Assembly (NCBI GenBank): GCA_003427395.1
Contig: BFEA01000154.1
Location: 644,354-707,946 of the forward strand
Length of the DNA stretch: 63,593 bases
Reading direction: 5' to 3'
Source: Chara braunii
Taxonomy: Eukaryota; Streptophyta; Charophyceae; Charales; Characeae
Both the position numbers and the translations under genes were made by a program. Position 1 is the stretch's first letter. Every line of letters starts with the position of its first letter. Shown piece by piece: positions 12,474-25,272 of this stretch. The notes beneath the pieces were generated by a model. It made no database searches, had not been told where the DNA came from, and was given only the letters and a program-made list of their open reading frames with translations.

Positions 12474-13227
12474 NNNNNNNNNNNNNNNNNNNNNNNNNNN
12501 NNNNNNNNNNNNNNNNNNNNNNNNNNNNNNNNNNNNNNNNNNNNNNNNNNNNNNNNNNNNNNNNNNNNNNNNNNNNNNNNNNNNNNNNNNNNNNNNNNNN
12601 NNNNNNNNNNNNNNNNNNNNNNNNNNNNNNNNNNNNNNNNNNNNNNNNNNNNNNNNNNNNNNNNNNNNNNNNNNNNNNNNNNNNNNNNNNNNNNNNNNNN
12701 NNNNNNNNNNNNNNNNNNNNNNNNNNNNNNNNNNNNNNNNNNNNNNNNNNNNNNNNNNNNNNNNNNNNNNNNNNNNNNNNNNNNNNNNNNNNNNNNNNNN
12801 NNNNNNNNNNNNNNNNNNNNNNNNNNNNNNNNNNNNNNNNNNNNNNNNNNNNNNNNNNNNNNNNNNNNNNNNNNNNNNNNNNNNNNNNNNNNNNNNNNNN
12901 NNNNNNNNNNNNNNNNNNNNNNNNNNNNNNNNNNNNNNNNNNNNNNNNNNNNNNNNNNNNNNNNNNNNNNNNNNNNNNNNNNNNNNNNNNNNNNNNNNNN
13001 NNNNNNNNNNNNNNNNNNNNNNNNNNNNNNNNNNNNNNNNNNNNNNNNNNNNNNNNNNNNNNNNNNNNNNNNNNNNNNNNNNNNNNNNNNNNNNNNNNNN
13101 NNNNNNNNNNNNNNNNNNNNNNNNNNNNNNNNNNNNNNNNNNNNNNNNNNNNNNNNNNNNNNNNNNNNNNNNNNNNNNNNNNNNNNNNNNNNNNNNNNNN
13201 NNNNNNNNNNNNNNNNNNNNNNNNNNN

Positions 13228-13277
<50 letters not shown>
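12431..13277. other. assembly gap (12474-13227) flanked by microsatellites
   Basis: A (TG)n run at 12431-12473 enters 754 unknown bases, and an (AG)n run at 13228-13277 leaves them. The gap was probably caused by simple repeats. Confidence 0.97.
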
Positions 13278-13282
<5 letters not shown>

Positions 13283-13458
13283 TCCATTTGATTCTCAACC
13301 TGCCAGTCCGACTGCCATGACGAAATCACGTTAATTACATGAGGAGTCGTCGCCCGATTCTGTGCACACATAGTGTACTCATTTCATTTTGCTTATCCTA
13401 TCAATCCAGCTTCCATAAGAGAATCACGTTAATTACATCACGTGTCGATTGCATAAAA

Positions 13459-13498
<40 letters not shown>

Positions 13499-13946
13499 AA
13501 GAGAGAGAGAGAGAGAGCGAGAAAAAGAGAGAGAAAGCGAGAAACTTACCTCTTTCCCACTGTGTTGCTCATTCTGTAGATGAAAATTTCTCTCTCTCTC
13601 TCTCTCCAAAGCGACAACATTGCAGATTTGCGCATGCTTAATCAATTTTCCCATGTATATGCCTCTCTTTGTCTGTGTGTGTGTATATGTGTCTATTTGT
13701 GCATGTGTGTGTCTCTACAGTGTGTGTGTGAGTGCGTGTCTATGTCTGTCTGCATCCGTGTGTCTATCTCTCTATGAGACTAAAAAAAAAAAAAGTGTAC
13801 CAATGCCCGAAAACTCATTCTGATTGTACACATCCTGCACACACACACAATCCAAATGAAATGGTTCAACCTTCTACAGAAAGATTCCTTCAATTTTGCT
13901 CATCCTATCGATAGAACTACCGGCACACCACTCGCCGCCCCAGCAG

Positions 13947-13993
<47 letters not shown>
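13459..13993. repeat. GA/TC and TG microsatellite cluster
   Basis: Imperfect (GA)n lies at about 13459-13546, a TG/TC-rich stretch at 13665-13775, and (TC)n at 13949-13993. No coding potential is credible here. Confidence 0.9.
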
Positions 13994-13995
<2 letters not shown>

Positions 13996-14359
13996 CCTAT
14001 CTCATTTCCTTTTCCCATGCAAAAAATAAACTTCAGCTTTGTTTTTTTTTTTTCATTTTGTAATAAACATGCAATGATATCTCACTTCTTAAACACCATC
14101 TTCCCTCTTCTCGACAACTAACATTTTTCTTTCCTGATGCTTCTTTGTGCTGGGTGTTTTGAACCTCCTACACATATCCATCCATCCCCTTTCAATTTTC
14201 CCAGATTAATTCTCACATGCCGCACTAAAAAGATCACGCAACATACATGCACAACACCAACACTGGTATAGACAAGCACACATAGCTCGCATCTCTTCCC
14301 GTCTGAACAACGCCCGTCTCTACACATCACTCCTCTTTGCCCATCCAATCTTGACCGAC

Positions 14360-17300
14360 ATTGTTTCACTCACGGACAGAACTCCTTGCACATACTGTTC
14401 AACACAAAAATGGCCGCACGAACACGCATGGACCAGCATGTGCTACCGACAAGGAAGGATCAACCTATCCCTATAGGAATACCCTCCTCCAAATACTCCA
14501 GTTGATCAGATTCTTCGACTTTCGAAAAACGACACCGTGGAAGGCCGATTACTCAGATCACGCTCATGACAATTCAACAATGCACTTTCACTTGCTTCCC
14601 AAGTCTTCTGAGAGCCACAACCGCCTTCTTGACCAGGAATGCTGAAAATCGTAGGCCAAATGCAACAAAACCTTGGCCCGCTGATTCTCGACCCCAGACA
14701 GCTCATTGCTTTCGCACAACTCTACATCTATGATCCGCAAGATGAGCACAATGTCACTCTCCTCCGACTTAACTGTCTTGATCTGCCACCTGATATGACA
14801 CTGACCACTGTCCAACAAATAAAACATCTACTTCAAAAACTTCATCGCTTGCTTTGCTCCTGTAACGTTTCGGTTCGTGATTTTATAACCGTCTGTGAAC
14901 TTTCCGACGACCTCATGCAAAATTATCACATCGTTATCAATCCTGACCTTCGTCTCGATAGTGAACACGAAAGACGGTACAACTGACCTGAAGGACTCAG
15001 CGAACTGTGTTTGTTTATGACTGATGAACCCATTAACTGTGAAATCATCATACGCTGTCGCCGTGGTGGCATTCTCCCAATCGTTGACACCAACCGTGCC
15101 TTTGAACCTTTGCACTACGTTCTTCTCTTTGCTTCTGGTGAGGACGGCTGGACATCGGGCACAGATGACAACACCGAAGTCGCCGTCCCTCGAATCATTA
15201 CACGCAAATTTTACGCATTCCACCTCAACACACATGTCAGTGAATGCACAACACTATTTCGTGCGTCACAATTATTCCAATAATATGTATGTGTGGCTTT
15301 TGCTAAAATCGAGCACGGTCGCCTCCTCCAAAACCGCCTTCATCAAACAGAGATACGTGCTGAACTTTACCAAAATCTCCATGATCACTTCATGCAATAT
15401 GACAACGCAAAAAACGTCGGTCAGCGTGTCATTCTTCCTGGAACATTTACAAGTGGTCCATGGAACATGCACCGCCATTACCAAGATTCAATGCCAATAG
15501 TTTAAGAATTTGGCCCGCCCGATCTCTTTATCACAATAATATGCAACTCACACTGGCCTGAAATACAAAATGAGTTATTCCCATACCAACAACCATCCAA
15601 CAGACCCGACCACCTCGCACATGTTTTTAAAGGATACCTCCGACAACTCATCCACGACATCCACTCGACACATATATTTGGGCCTACAGCAACATATATA
15701 GATGTGATCGAATTTTTAAAAAGAGGTCTTCCACATGCTCATGTTGTTGTTACATTTGCTGACGGCCACAAAATCTTCACTCCCCAACAAATAGATTCTA
15801 TTGTTACCGTCGAAATTCCCACAAATCAACAACTTAGAGACCTCATGCTCACACATATGATACATAATCCATGCGGTGAACGAAACATGCACGCCTCCTG
15901 CATGCACAACGATCATTGTGCTCACCACTTCCCTAAAGATTTCTCTGACTGTACCTCATGGGACCAGGACACTGGTTATCCTATCTACCGTCGCCGCTCG
16001 CCGACTGAAAGCGGTGAAATTGCCAGCCGTCCAAATGGCGATGTAGACAATTCATGGGTTGTCCCATACAACCCTTTCCTTCTTTTTCGGTACCGATGTC
16101 ACCTAAACATCGAGGTATGCACTTCAATAGCTGCATACCGATATATGTTTGAATACATTATGAAAGGTCCCGACCCAACCATAGTTGGGGAGATGACACA
16201 CACCAATGATGAAATACAAGTACACGGAGATATGTGAACAATAGGTGTTGCCGAAGAATGTTGGCGAATTTTTGAGTTCCCTCTTTTCGACCACTACCCT
16301 GTCGTCTGTGCACTACCTGTCCATACAGAGAACCGCCAACGTGTCTTCTTTCAAGAACACCAAACGCATCACATTGCATGAAACCCATCACCCGAAACCG
16401 AGCTCGCTGCATGGTTCAAATGGAACCTTAAGGATATGAACATCCCCACTGAAAATAAACACATGATAAAGAGATTCCGATTTGACAAACAAACAATACA
16501 ATGGATTCTTCGTCGTCGCGCTGCAAACACAATCGGTCAAATGCACACAATCCACCCTAATGTCGGTGATACTTTCCACCTCCGAATGCTCCTTCAATCA
16601 CCACATTCTTGTGGTGCTACTTCGTTCGAGCAACTTCGTACTGTCGATCAACGTACTCACCCTGCATACTAATCTCCCTGTCGCACACTTGGTCTCCTCA
16701 ATGACAACACTCAATTTGACAATGTGCTTCGCGAAGCAATCCTTACGGTTTCTTCACCAATGATCCGAAATCTCTTTGTTCACATTCTCCTCCATTGTGC
16801 CCCCGCTGATCCTGTCTTACTCTTTGACACACACTGAGAACAAATGCTTGACGACTCTTGCAGATACCTCCGACCACCACAAATCGCCACCTCCACACTA
16901 AAAACTTTGGTACTCATCGACATAAAAAACCGTCTTAAAAAAGAAGGCAAAGATCTTGACGATGTCCGTCTAATTTCACCTGATGACCACGCTCGCAACG
17001 ACGCCGATATTAACACTCAACGCTTTGACGCACATCACGTGCCTCGAGTCATCGAGAATGAAATTTCTTATGTCAAACCAACACACCAACGTACACTCGC
17101 AACGAATCTCCCACTTCTTCGGCCCTCACAACACGTTGTCTTTCAACGGATTCTAAACGCCACCATCAATGCTCTCTTGCTTTGCCTATTCATCGACGCT
17201 CCCGCCGACACTGGCAAAATGTTCTGCTTTAACACAATTCTCACTTTCCTTCGAAACGAGAATCGCGTTGCATTTGTTCTTGCATCCAACGGCATTACCG

Positions 17301-18484
17301 CAACACTTCTTGACGGCGGTCGCACATTCCACTCGCGATTCAAAGCACCACTCAGTCCAACTGCTACATCTGTCCTCGACATACCCAAGCAATCGTCCCT
17401 TGCTGATCTCATCCGCATTGCAACTGTCATCCTTTAGGATGAAGCACCGATGATTCATAAGCACTACCTCGAAGCGCTCGACCGAACATTACGCGATATT
17501 TGCTCATCCGATTTGCCATTCCGCGGCAAAATCATTGTTCTCGCAGGTGATTTCTGACAAATCCTCCGAGTCATAACAAAAGGAACACGCGCGCAAACCA
17601 TAAATGCTTATATAAAAACATCACACCTGTGGCATCAATTTGAAACCTTCTGCCTCTCTGAAAACATGCGTGTCTTAACCCAACTCAACACCACTAAAAC
17701 CCATGAATACGCTCAATAACGGCTTGACCTCGGCAATGGCACACTCTAACCTCCACCAAACACAACACCAACAACTCTTCAACTTCCTGCACTCCTCTGC
17801 CTCCACTCCGACATCCCGGGCCTCATCCAATGGACATTCCCCGACCTACAAACTAATGCTTAAAACCCACAATGACTAGCGGACGGTCTCATACTGTCAC
17901 CCAAAAATAAAACACTCGCAACACTCAACTTCGTCATCCTAGACCAATTCCCCGGCCTTCCGTAATATTACTCAACAGTGACTCTCTCCTCCCAAATGAT
18001 CAATACCCCGACATCTCAATCAATGCACTCAACACCATTGGCATCCCCTCCCTCCCTCCTCACATCCTCTATGTGAAACAAGGCGCAATCATCATACGTT
18101 TGTGAAACATCGCAATGTGAAACGGCCTTTGCACCGGTACACAACTAATTGTCAACTCCATTGCTAACAATAGACTTCTCCATGCCTAAACACTTCCATC
18201 ACTCAAGCCTGTTCTCCTCCCACACATCCTCCTATTCGTCACTAACCAAACAACTCCCTTCCCAGGGTAAAAACGTCAATTTTATGTGAAGCCCGCGTTT
18301 GTTATCACAATCAACAACAAGGCCAATCCATCAAACATGCAGGAATTGACCTGCAACAACGAACCTTCGTACATGACTAACTATACGTCACCGCATCCCG
18401 AGTAGGCGACCCTGCACGCATCCGATTTCCCCTGCCCTCTCCTAACAATCAAACAAACAACATTGTCTACAAAGAAATACTCTG
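14360..18484 (+). pseudogene. Helitron Rep-helicase (RepHel), decayed by nonsense mutations
   Basis: Read in one frame, this matches a eukaryotic Helitron RepHel almost end to end. It starts with a CxxC zinc-finger-like stretch (CTYCSTQKW, about 14387). Next comes the Helitron N-terminal domain with 'FAQLYIYDP' and 'RGLPHAHV', the HUH metal-binding motif (about 15725). The 'YRYMFEYIMKG' segment (about 16139) carries the Rep tyrosines. A PIF1-type helicase follows: a Walker A region reading DAPADTGKM (normally GxxGxGKT), 'TFHSRF', Walker B DEAPM after a TAG that replaces Trp (17435), 'VLAGDF', and C-terminal 'GLCTGTQLIVNS' and 'NIVYKEIL'. About 19 in-frame stops lie between 14474 and 17963, but the first clear frameshift is only near 17968 (another is near 18290). 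Most stops fit CGA, CAA or TGG changed by C-to-T or G-to-A. RepHel nicks, unwinds and rolls the element in rolling-circle transposition, but this copy cannot make it. Confidence 0.93.
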
Positions 18485-18540
18485 ACACCGCATACTTGTC
18501 GTCTCTTTTCACCATATGTTTTGCAGGTTCCCATCGAAAC

Positions 18541-19633
18541 ATGCCACCTCAAAACAAAAACAAGATCTTGACAAAAACTCCTAGAACACGACAGCCTGCA
18601 ACTACAACAACTCTATCACCCGCGTACACCGCTTCAACAAACACTCTCACAACAATATCAACTACCCACACACAGCGACCTGCAACTACGACAACTTTAT
18701 CGCCCCCACTCAACACTCCAACAAACACTCCCGCAACAACATCAACTTCCCACACACAACAACATGCCCCTCAACCACCTCCCTCCATTCAATAAACAAC
18801 CACTTAACGAACACAAAACACCATTACACAACCGTTGTCACTACCACAGATTGACCTCGACGACACTATCCTCGCACAAATTCCCTTACCATCACCCCGT
18901 TCTACAATTGCATTGGTCGTGCACTCCACTGATGCCACTCCCTCCACAACACCAACCCACCAACCACTTCCACACCCTTCCCGGTCGCTCGCATGGGACA
19001 CTTGGGTCCCTCTCCTCAACCGTGATAACATTGAACACATCATTGACCAGGTCCTCTGGGAGGATTTCCTCACCACTGACCACGCAGCCTTCTCCCCCGC
19101 ATCCTTACACTTTCTTTGCTATCTACAAAGACACTCACACACACAGACATTGTCGTCTACCACCTTGCCCCTCCCCAAACACAACATCCGCTCAAGCAAA
19201 ATCATTCCTTCTACACATCATCAACGGCGACTACACCCACCTTCCTTTCCGACGCCCCGATCGCCTAGAATATCAATGTCGCCACATCACAGCCGCCCAC
19301 AACCACTATACATTCATTGCATCCGCACCACCACCGCCACCACCCCGACTACTTCCCTGCTCTGCTGAAATTGACCCTCACTGGTGGTGCCCCCTCCAGC
19401 CCTGGGGACAAGTCCGTGCCACCACAACCATCCACGACCTCCTCACATTCCGCCACAAATTCACCATGTACAACATCCCCTACCCACCGCGTACATGGGA
19501 GTACCTAACACCCTGGGGACAAGTTTGTGCCACCACAACCATCCACGACCTCCTCACATTCTGCCACACATTCGCCATGTACAACATCCCCTACCCACCG
19601 CGTACATGGGAGTACCTAACGAAGTTATCATGA
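18541..19633 (+). pseudogene. possible second ORF of the Helitron, function unknown
   Basis: An ATG 57 bases after the RepHel stop opens a Thr/Pro-rich frame containing an imperfect 84-bp internal duplication (PATTTTLSP repeated). After two stops near 18793 the same frame continues with a more protein-like stretch, 'LNRDNIEHIIDQVLWEDFL' (about 19014-19072). It then shifts to another frame with 'SFLLHIINGDYTHLPF' and a poly-Pro run. The C-terminus contains a 37-codon in-frame duplication. I recognise no domain. Closeness and orientation suggest a captured or accessory Helitron gene. It could also be flanking sequence. Confidence 0.35.
19401..19622 (+). repeat. 111-bp tandem duplication
   Basis: Two units starting CCTGGGGACAAGT at 19401 and 19512 differ at only a few bases. 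The unit length is exactly 37 codons, so the reading frame is preserved. High similarity implies a recent duplication compared with the decay of the nearby Helitron. Confidence 0.95.
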
Positions 19634-19799
19634 ACATGTTATTCGTTAAAATAGGACATTGTATTTTAAATTAGGACTCGCAAGCTTTAAATTTCATGTT
19701 AAAATCACCATATTTTAGACTTAAATGGAACTTGGGGCTACGAGTATTGAACCCGATGATTGCAATTGACAGGCCATAAATCGAAACTGAACTGAAGAT

Positions 19800-20520
19800 T
19801 CAAGGCAATCACGTATTGAGCATGATGGTTCAAGTGTGGATTCCATTGCACTTCCCTAAACTTCGTAACTTAAAAGTCGTTACGGTAATTGACATCCATA
19901 AATTGGAACTTTATCGAACTTCAAGACTCACTTTTAGGCAATCACACAGTAAACGAGATGGTTTAAGTATGGATTCCATCGCACTTTATGGAAGACTAAC
20001 TTTATGGAAGACTAACTTGAAGGCAATCACACGATAAACGAGATGGTTTAAGTATGAATTTCATCGCACTTCGATAATTTATGTAACTTAAAAGATGTAA
20101 TTGGTGGACTTGCATAAATTGGAACTCAATCGAAGAGTTAACTTTAAGGCAATCACACGGTTTACCGTCTGATTGCCTTAGAGTTAAGTATGGATTCCAT
20201 CACACTTCGATAATTTATGTTACTTAAAAGACATTACCGGCATGTCATTGTCATACATTGAAATTCGCTTGCACCTTCTTAAAAGACATTACCGGCATGT
20301 CATTGTCATACATTGAAATTCGCTGACACTGGAAGGTGCACGTAATAAGACATTGAACGAGAAGGTTTTGAATGACCTCAGAGTCTGCATGAATTTTGAC
20401 TAATTTTGAGTGGGGCGTATTTGACATGACATTGTGTCAAGCAGAAATTGGATGTCAATGGAATAGTTGATGCAATCACACGGAAAACGAGATGGCAAAC
20501 GAGATGGTTTAAATACTATG
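19800..20520. repeat. degenerate direct repeats beyond the minus-strand genes
   Basis: Five diverged units share 'aggcaatcacacggtaaac', 'gagatggtttaagtatg', 'gattccatcgcacttc' and 'taacttaaaag'. Periods vary from 85 to 130 bp. A shorter unit containing CATTACCGGCATGTCATTG is duplicated at about 20228 and 20284. Their place just beyond the 3' ends of the 270-aa ORF and the DUF7869 gene would suit subterminal repeats of one transposon. No terminal inverted repeat was found. Confidence 0.7.
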
Positions 20521-20727
20521 GATTCCGTAGCACTTCGGCAAATTACCATAAACTGACATGACATTATTATGAATTTAAAATCAAGTGAGTACCATGAATT
20601 TCGTCGCACTTCAAGAAATATCGTAACAAGATTGAACTACGAATGCCGTGTCTAAGTTAAATGATACGAGCCACCGCAATCTAAACTTTCGAAACGGTTT
20701 TCGCTATCATACATAAATATAAAGCAT

Positions 20728-21540
20728 CTACAAGCGTCCCCGCATCCCACGAGAACCAAACCCGTACAAGGCGTTCATTGGCGACCTGAAAGCAAGGGTT
20801 TGTGGTTGTAGCTTTGTCGCCACATGCGAGAACACCGAAATGTATTTCATCCTTACAAATTTGTCGACACTTGTCAAGGACTTACCGATGGCGTCACGCA
20901 CACAACATGCCACTTGCTCTACCTCATGCCACTTACTGAACTCATAAATTTCATCGCCAATTTCCAAATCGGATTGTCCGTTCTCGTACAAAAAATGCAG
21001 ATTCCTCGTACTGTGACCATTGATTCTAAGCTCGTTGCAAGCAACTAGCACTACAACGTCTACCAATATCCGCTTTTGGTTCGAACATGCCACACACAAC
21101 ACTCTACAAAAATCGAAACCGACCAAAGACATCCGTATGCAACAGTACAACACATTCTGTGGCCGTATTCGGGCACCACGCAATGGATATTGTTCCAAAA
21201 ACGGATTGTAGGATGCACAATCTAACAACTCTTGTATGAAGTCCGTAGACCACAGGCGAGGTGACCTCGTAACGTTCTCCAAACGAAGGTAAAACCGCTT
21301 ATTCCTTTCCTCTCCTAGTGCAGCTTGCAGGGACGGAAGTTGCCTAACGCCCACGGCATAATGAGTCACTTTGATTAGGCTCCCCCACTCCAACGAGGAA
21401 GCAAACTTGTATTCATTATGCCATGAACATTTTTTTGCGAGCATCGCTCTATCCCATTCTGCCTCGCTCCAGGCATCGAGAGGTTTGTCCAGAAAGGGCA
21501 CAACATTCATCCATGGGTCGTCTTCGAACTCCTTTGTCAT
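20728..21540 (-). CDS. unrecognised 270-aa protein, transposon-associated (copy 1)
   Basis: An intact frame from ATG (21540) to stop. I do not recognise the family. It aligns along its whole length with the product of 34774-35775. Shared blocks are DPWM.VVP, LD.W...W, YKFA..LE.G.LI, SPR.W, QELLDCA, FLE.YPLR, the Cys pair in 'Y-C-C-.-R', 'RVLCVA..N', 'VVLV..NE', 'FVRMKY.SVFS' and 'SPMNA.YGFGSR'. Conserved Cys, Trp and Pro suggest a folded globular protein, and I see no signal peptide or membrane segment. It lies 543 bp downstream of the DUF7869 gene on the same strand, so it may be that element's second ORF. The C-terminus ends in a short Gly/Arg tail. The lack of stops contrasts with the ruined Helitron 2 kb away. 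Confidence 0.6.
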   Translation of the reverse strand: MTKEFEDDPWMNVVPFLDKPLDAWSEAEWDRAMLAKKCSWHNEYKFASSLEWGSLIKVTHYAVGVRQLPSLQAALGEERNKRFYLRLENVTRSPRLWSTDFIQELLDCASYNPFLEQYPLRGARIRPQNVLYCCIRMSLVGFDFCRVLCVACSNQKRILVDVVVLVACNELRINGHSTRNLHFLYENGQSDLEIGDEIYEFSKWHEVEQVACCVRDAIGKSLTSVDKFVRMKYISVFSHVATKLQPQTLAFRSPMNALYGFGSRGMRGRL

Positions 21541-22083
21541 TGACCCAATAATTTATGTATCTTCTCTAGAACCACGCAATCCACATGCGCAAGGGCGAAT
21601 GGGATACGAATAATCATGTCTTATTTCTTCTGTCGCACAACCTATACAATACGTGACATGCACAGACGAGCGAAAACGAAATCTCGGTAAAGTACAAACA
21701 TCAACACATGATGAAGTTAACTTCAGAAATTGCTTAACCACCACCCAACCATCCGAAAAACATCAACCCTAAACTGTGTACAAAATCTGCCACCTTGTCG
21801 CACAACAGACTCGTCGCAATTCACCAAGTCAAAAGAGAATATAGTTCGTTCCTAATTCCCGTCCGAACAGTGATTCTCTTCCGCACATGGACTCAGCGTT
21901 CAGTCGAACGTTGGAAGGAATGACAAGTCCAGTCGTGAACGGCTTTGTACCTCTACCTGGCCTCTCCCAACCAAAAGCGATCAAGCCGGCATGTTGCTAT
22001 TGTGTTTGGTCAGTCTTCTTCCATCTTTTTTTCCATGCGTTATCGTACAATTCTTCGAGCGACTTTGCTCTCCCGGTTGGCAC

Positions 22084-24690
22084 TCAGTATTCCACGAGCA
22101 CTTCATTACAATTTGACAAATCCTTTTCACGAACCACCTGCGATTGTGCTCTTCCCACCCAAATAGGCACGCCTTTCGAAATATCGTCGTTGGAGGGGCG
22201 AAGGATAAAAAAAATACCGACGTTGATATGCTCGAGGGGGTCGAAACTGGTCTTCGGGCGATCTTTTCTATGTCCAACGAACAGGGGTTCCCTGTCGTCG
22301 ATGTTGGCATTACTAGGAGAAGATTGTTGATCGTTTTCGAGGGGACGCGGGGTTGGCCAAAAACCTTTTTGAGGTTGTGTGGACAACCCGTTTGCGATGA
22401 TCTCGTCGCCACGTTTGATAACCTCGTCCCAGTACCACAAAGCTCTTTCTCTCCGACTCACCTCATGTTCGTTGAAAGTGCACCATGTTGACCGCCTGCT
22501 CTCCAACAACTCGCGGAATCGAATAACACCATGTTTACCATTCAGATAGTGTTTCCGAGGAACAGGATTCGCGGGAGGCGGGTCAAATGGCCACGAAGGA
22601 CCTGTGTAGCTTCCATCGGGGTTCTGATTGAACCAATAAATCGGACCTTCCTCGGGCAGCCAGTTGTCGTCATCGCAAAACTCCTTGTACAACATCCCCG
22701 GGTTATCTCTAACCATAAAAAAATTAAGCAAGTGTGGTTGGGAAATACCGGTAATGTCTGACGCAACGCATGGGTCTACTATACTTATAAAATCTGCCAA
22801 TGTGTCGAGGAAAATACATTTGGGAGGCTTTTTGTGGGATTGCTCTATGAGCTCAAACAACTCGTCCATAGTATAAGCGTCTGTATCTTTCAATTTATTC
22901 GAGAAGACACTGAAAGTAGCATCAACATCCGTATGGGTATGTCCCACCAGCATGAAACCTATTTCCACCTCTTGGAAAACTTTGAACTTCACCAACAGTG
23001 CAGCCAGTGCACATACGTACTTGTTTTTGTTTTCCCGCCAACAATTATCTGTTTGAATGCGCAAAAAGAGTGGTAGTGACCCCCTAGTCGCTTGAATTTC
23101 GATGAGGGTTTGCGTGAGACAAGTAACGACTGTGCTCGAATCGTGTTTGAAATACGGAAATAACGTGTACACATAAATACTAGGGTCTCTACCGTGTGCA
23201 ATGACACCGGTCAGAGTCGTTTTCATCATCGTCTCGTGCCTAAGGTCTTTCGAGTAGTTCGCCTGACCAATATGGGGGATAGTTGTCGTCTTCTGATCCA
23301 TGCCGTCAATGATGAGACATAAACGCTCGTTGGGGCGGACCATCGATTCAATCTTCGCGCCACTATAGTCCAATCTGTGTTCAACTTGCTGCCTTTGGTG
23401 AACTTTCATCTCCTCCCTAGCTCTTTCTCGATCTCGAGGAAGAGCAGCGTGTTGTATACGCTCTTTCAGTTCATGACAGACGGCACACTTCGTGAATGTG
23501 TTAGAGTGTGCGAGCGAAACGTGGTAATACTGTTTTTGCCACAGCTTATAAAAGTTGGACTCGGACACGACCTCGAGGCCGACGGCGACAAAGTCTGATT
23601 TGATGGACTCATAAATAGATTTCTTCGTAAAAGTTATTGGCAGTCAAAGCTTCAGTCTGTAAACCCCACCTTTGTGAGCCATCTCATTCGGCATGCTATC
23701 CGCATGACACTCGATGAAAATTTTCATGCTGGCAAGCATGGCGACCGTCTTTTCTGTTGGCTGATGCCTACCCTTCAACCCATGCTCACAACGTATGGAG
23801 CCATTATCGAAGCGCTTCTTGTAACTATAAAACTTATTACGAGAGACACCAAGAACGTTGCAGTACGCCTTGACACACATCGAACGTTCCAACTCTACAG
23901 GACGGACTCGTTTGTGTCCGCCCTCACTCAATGTGAAATCTTTAAGACTTTTCATCCACCACTCTGCTCGCTCTTCTGGACTCTTACTGTAAAGTCCTTG
24001 TCTAACCTGTCGGACTTCCTCCGGCGACATGTTGTAACAACAGCGAGCCTTGCAACATGCCATGCTACGAACCATGAGCAATTTTCTTTCTGATAGCATG
24101 TCTTTTGCTCTTTTGTATTGTTCTTTCCTCCTAGCGTTCCTATTAGCCATGCTATACGGTCTTCTTTCCCCTGGCAGAGGCGCTGGCAAAATTTCGAGTA
24201 TTGCCATGTTCTCTGCATCATTTCTGGCAGACGATTCCGACGTATAGTGACTCTGAACAGGAATCGTATTTTGAGACCGGACTTGTGTTGGGCTTGCCCG
24301 TGCCGTGGACAGTTCCTCCGAAGAATAGTCGGTGTCAACCAACTTTGTAGTACTGGAGGTAGCGCGAATCGAAGGTGTACTGGAAGAGGACTGTTGTCCA
24401 GACGAGTAATCAATGGCCACCAACTTCTCACTCTCGTCATAAGATGCAGCGAAAGAAGCAGGCATTGACACGCAACTGCTCTGTGCCGAAGTTGTCGAGT
24501 GCACCTCGTCAGGAATGTGGAACTCGATCCGGGAACCAAACGGTTCTTCGCCTGCGGACGGTGTCGCCAAATCCGTAGGCAGTTGGATGCAACCTCCAAA
24601 GCTCTCCCGGAAAGCGAGACTTCGTTTTCTTGGGAAAGCTGCAGTGGACTGTTGGAATGACGAACTGTCCGAAGAGCTCGTCGGGGCCAA
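22084..24690 (-). pseudogene. DUF7869-type transposase-like protein (one frameshift)
   Basis: Two frames join with a single frameshift near 23650. The upstream part (24690-23644) has a Ser/Thr-rich N-terminus and a Cys-containing basic region (ACCKARCCYNMSPEEV). A segment ending GVSRNKFYSYKKRF, then the HG and DSMP blocks usual before this domain, completes it. The downstream part (23568-22084, 494 aa intact) has a CxxC at residues 28-31 and 'IIDGMDQ' with Asp88. 'QTDNCWRENKNKY' carries Asp174/Asn175 and Glu179/Asn180, and 'GHTHTDVDATFS' carries His210, His212, Asp214 and Asp216. These are the conserved blocks I know from DUF7869, and the spaced acidic residues fit an RNase H-like DDE core. 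Between the halves, a third-frame stretch reading NNFYEEIYESIKSDF restores continuity, so the break is a small indel. No ATG lies at the 5' edge of the frame, so the true start may be upstream. Confidence 0.75.
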
Positions 24691-25272
24691 GTCCAGCCAG
24701 GTGTTGTAGCTGGCAATGCAAGTCGATGGCCTGTTCAGTTTCCATAACCCGGTTCATGCGGCCGTTCGCTGAGCTGCCCTTGGCACCGTCATGCAACCGT
24801 CAGTGTAGCGAATGCGATTCCCGTCAGCGAAATCGATTATACTCTCCAGTGCGGATTGAACGGATCATTCGAATTCGTCTCCACACCCTGCAAAACAGCG
24901 GAGCAAACTGTAAGCACGAACACTAAAGAATGAAGTTCAAACTCCACCCCCCTTCCCACCCCCACCCACCCCATACCCGATTTCTGGTGCAACATCTGAA
25001 CAGAGCGAGCTCGTCTGTAGGCGATTATAGTCCCGACAACCGAATTGCCGCACTTGGAAGGCACGGTTTGGCAGCCGGGTGGCACGAACGATGAGACAAA
25101 CCGCGATATGCAAAGTGTGCCGACATCTGAGTTTGGCAGAGACCGGAATCCTTTGAATGCAATAATTGCATATGGCGAAGGGCACCCAAATTTTTCTTGC
25201 ATCGACTCTGGCGCTACTAATTGCGCCGACAGGAAACCGAAACACCCTTCCCCCTTTTGCTTTTTATACTTG

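Noticed and set aside
12297-13371. Open frames of about 300 aa on both strands
   Set aside because: They consist of unknown bases plus dinucleotide repeats.
14360-18484. Alternative genetic code for the Helitron frame with its many stops
   Set aside because: All three stop codons appear, replacing Arg, Gln and Trp alike; this fits point decay, not recoding.
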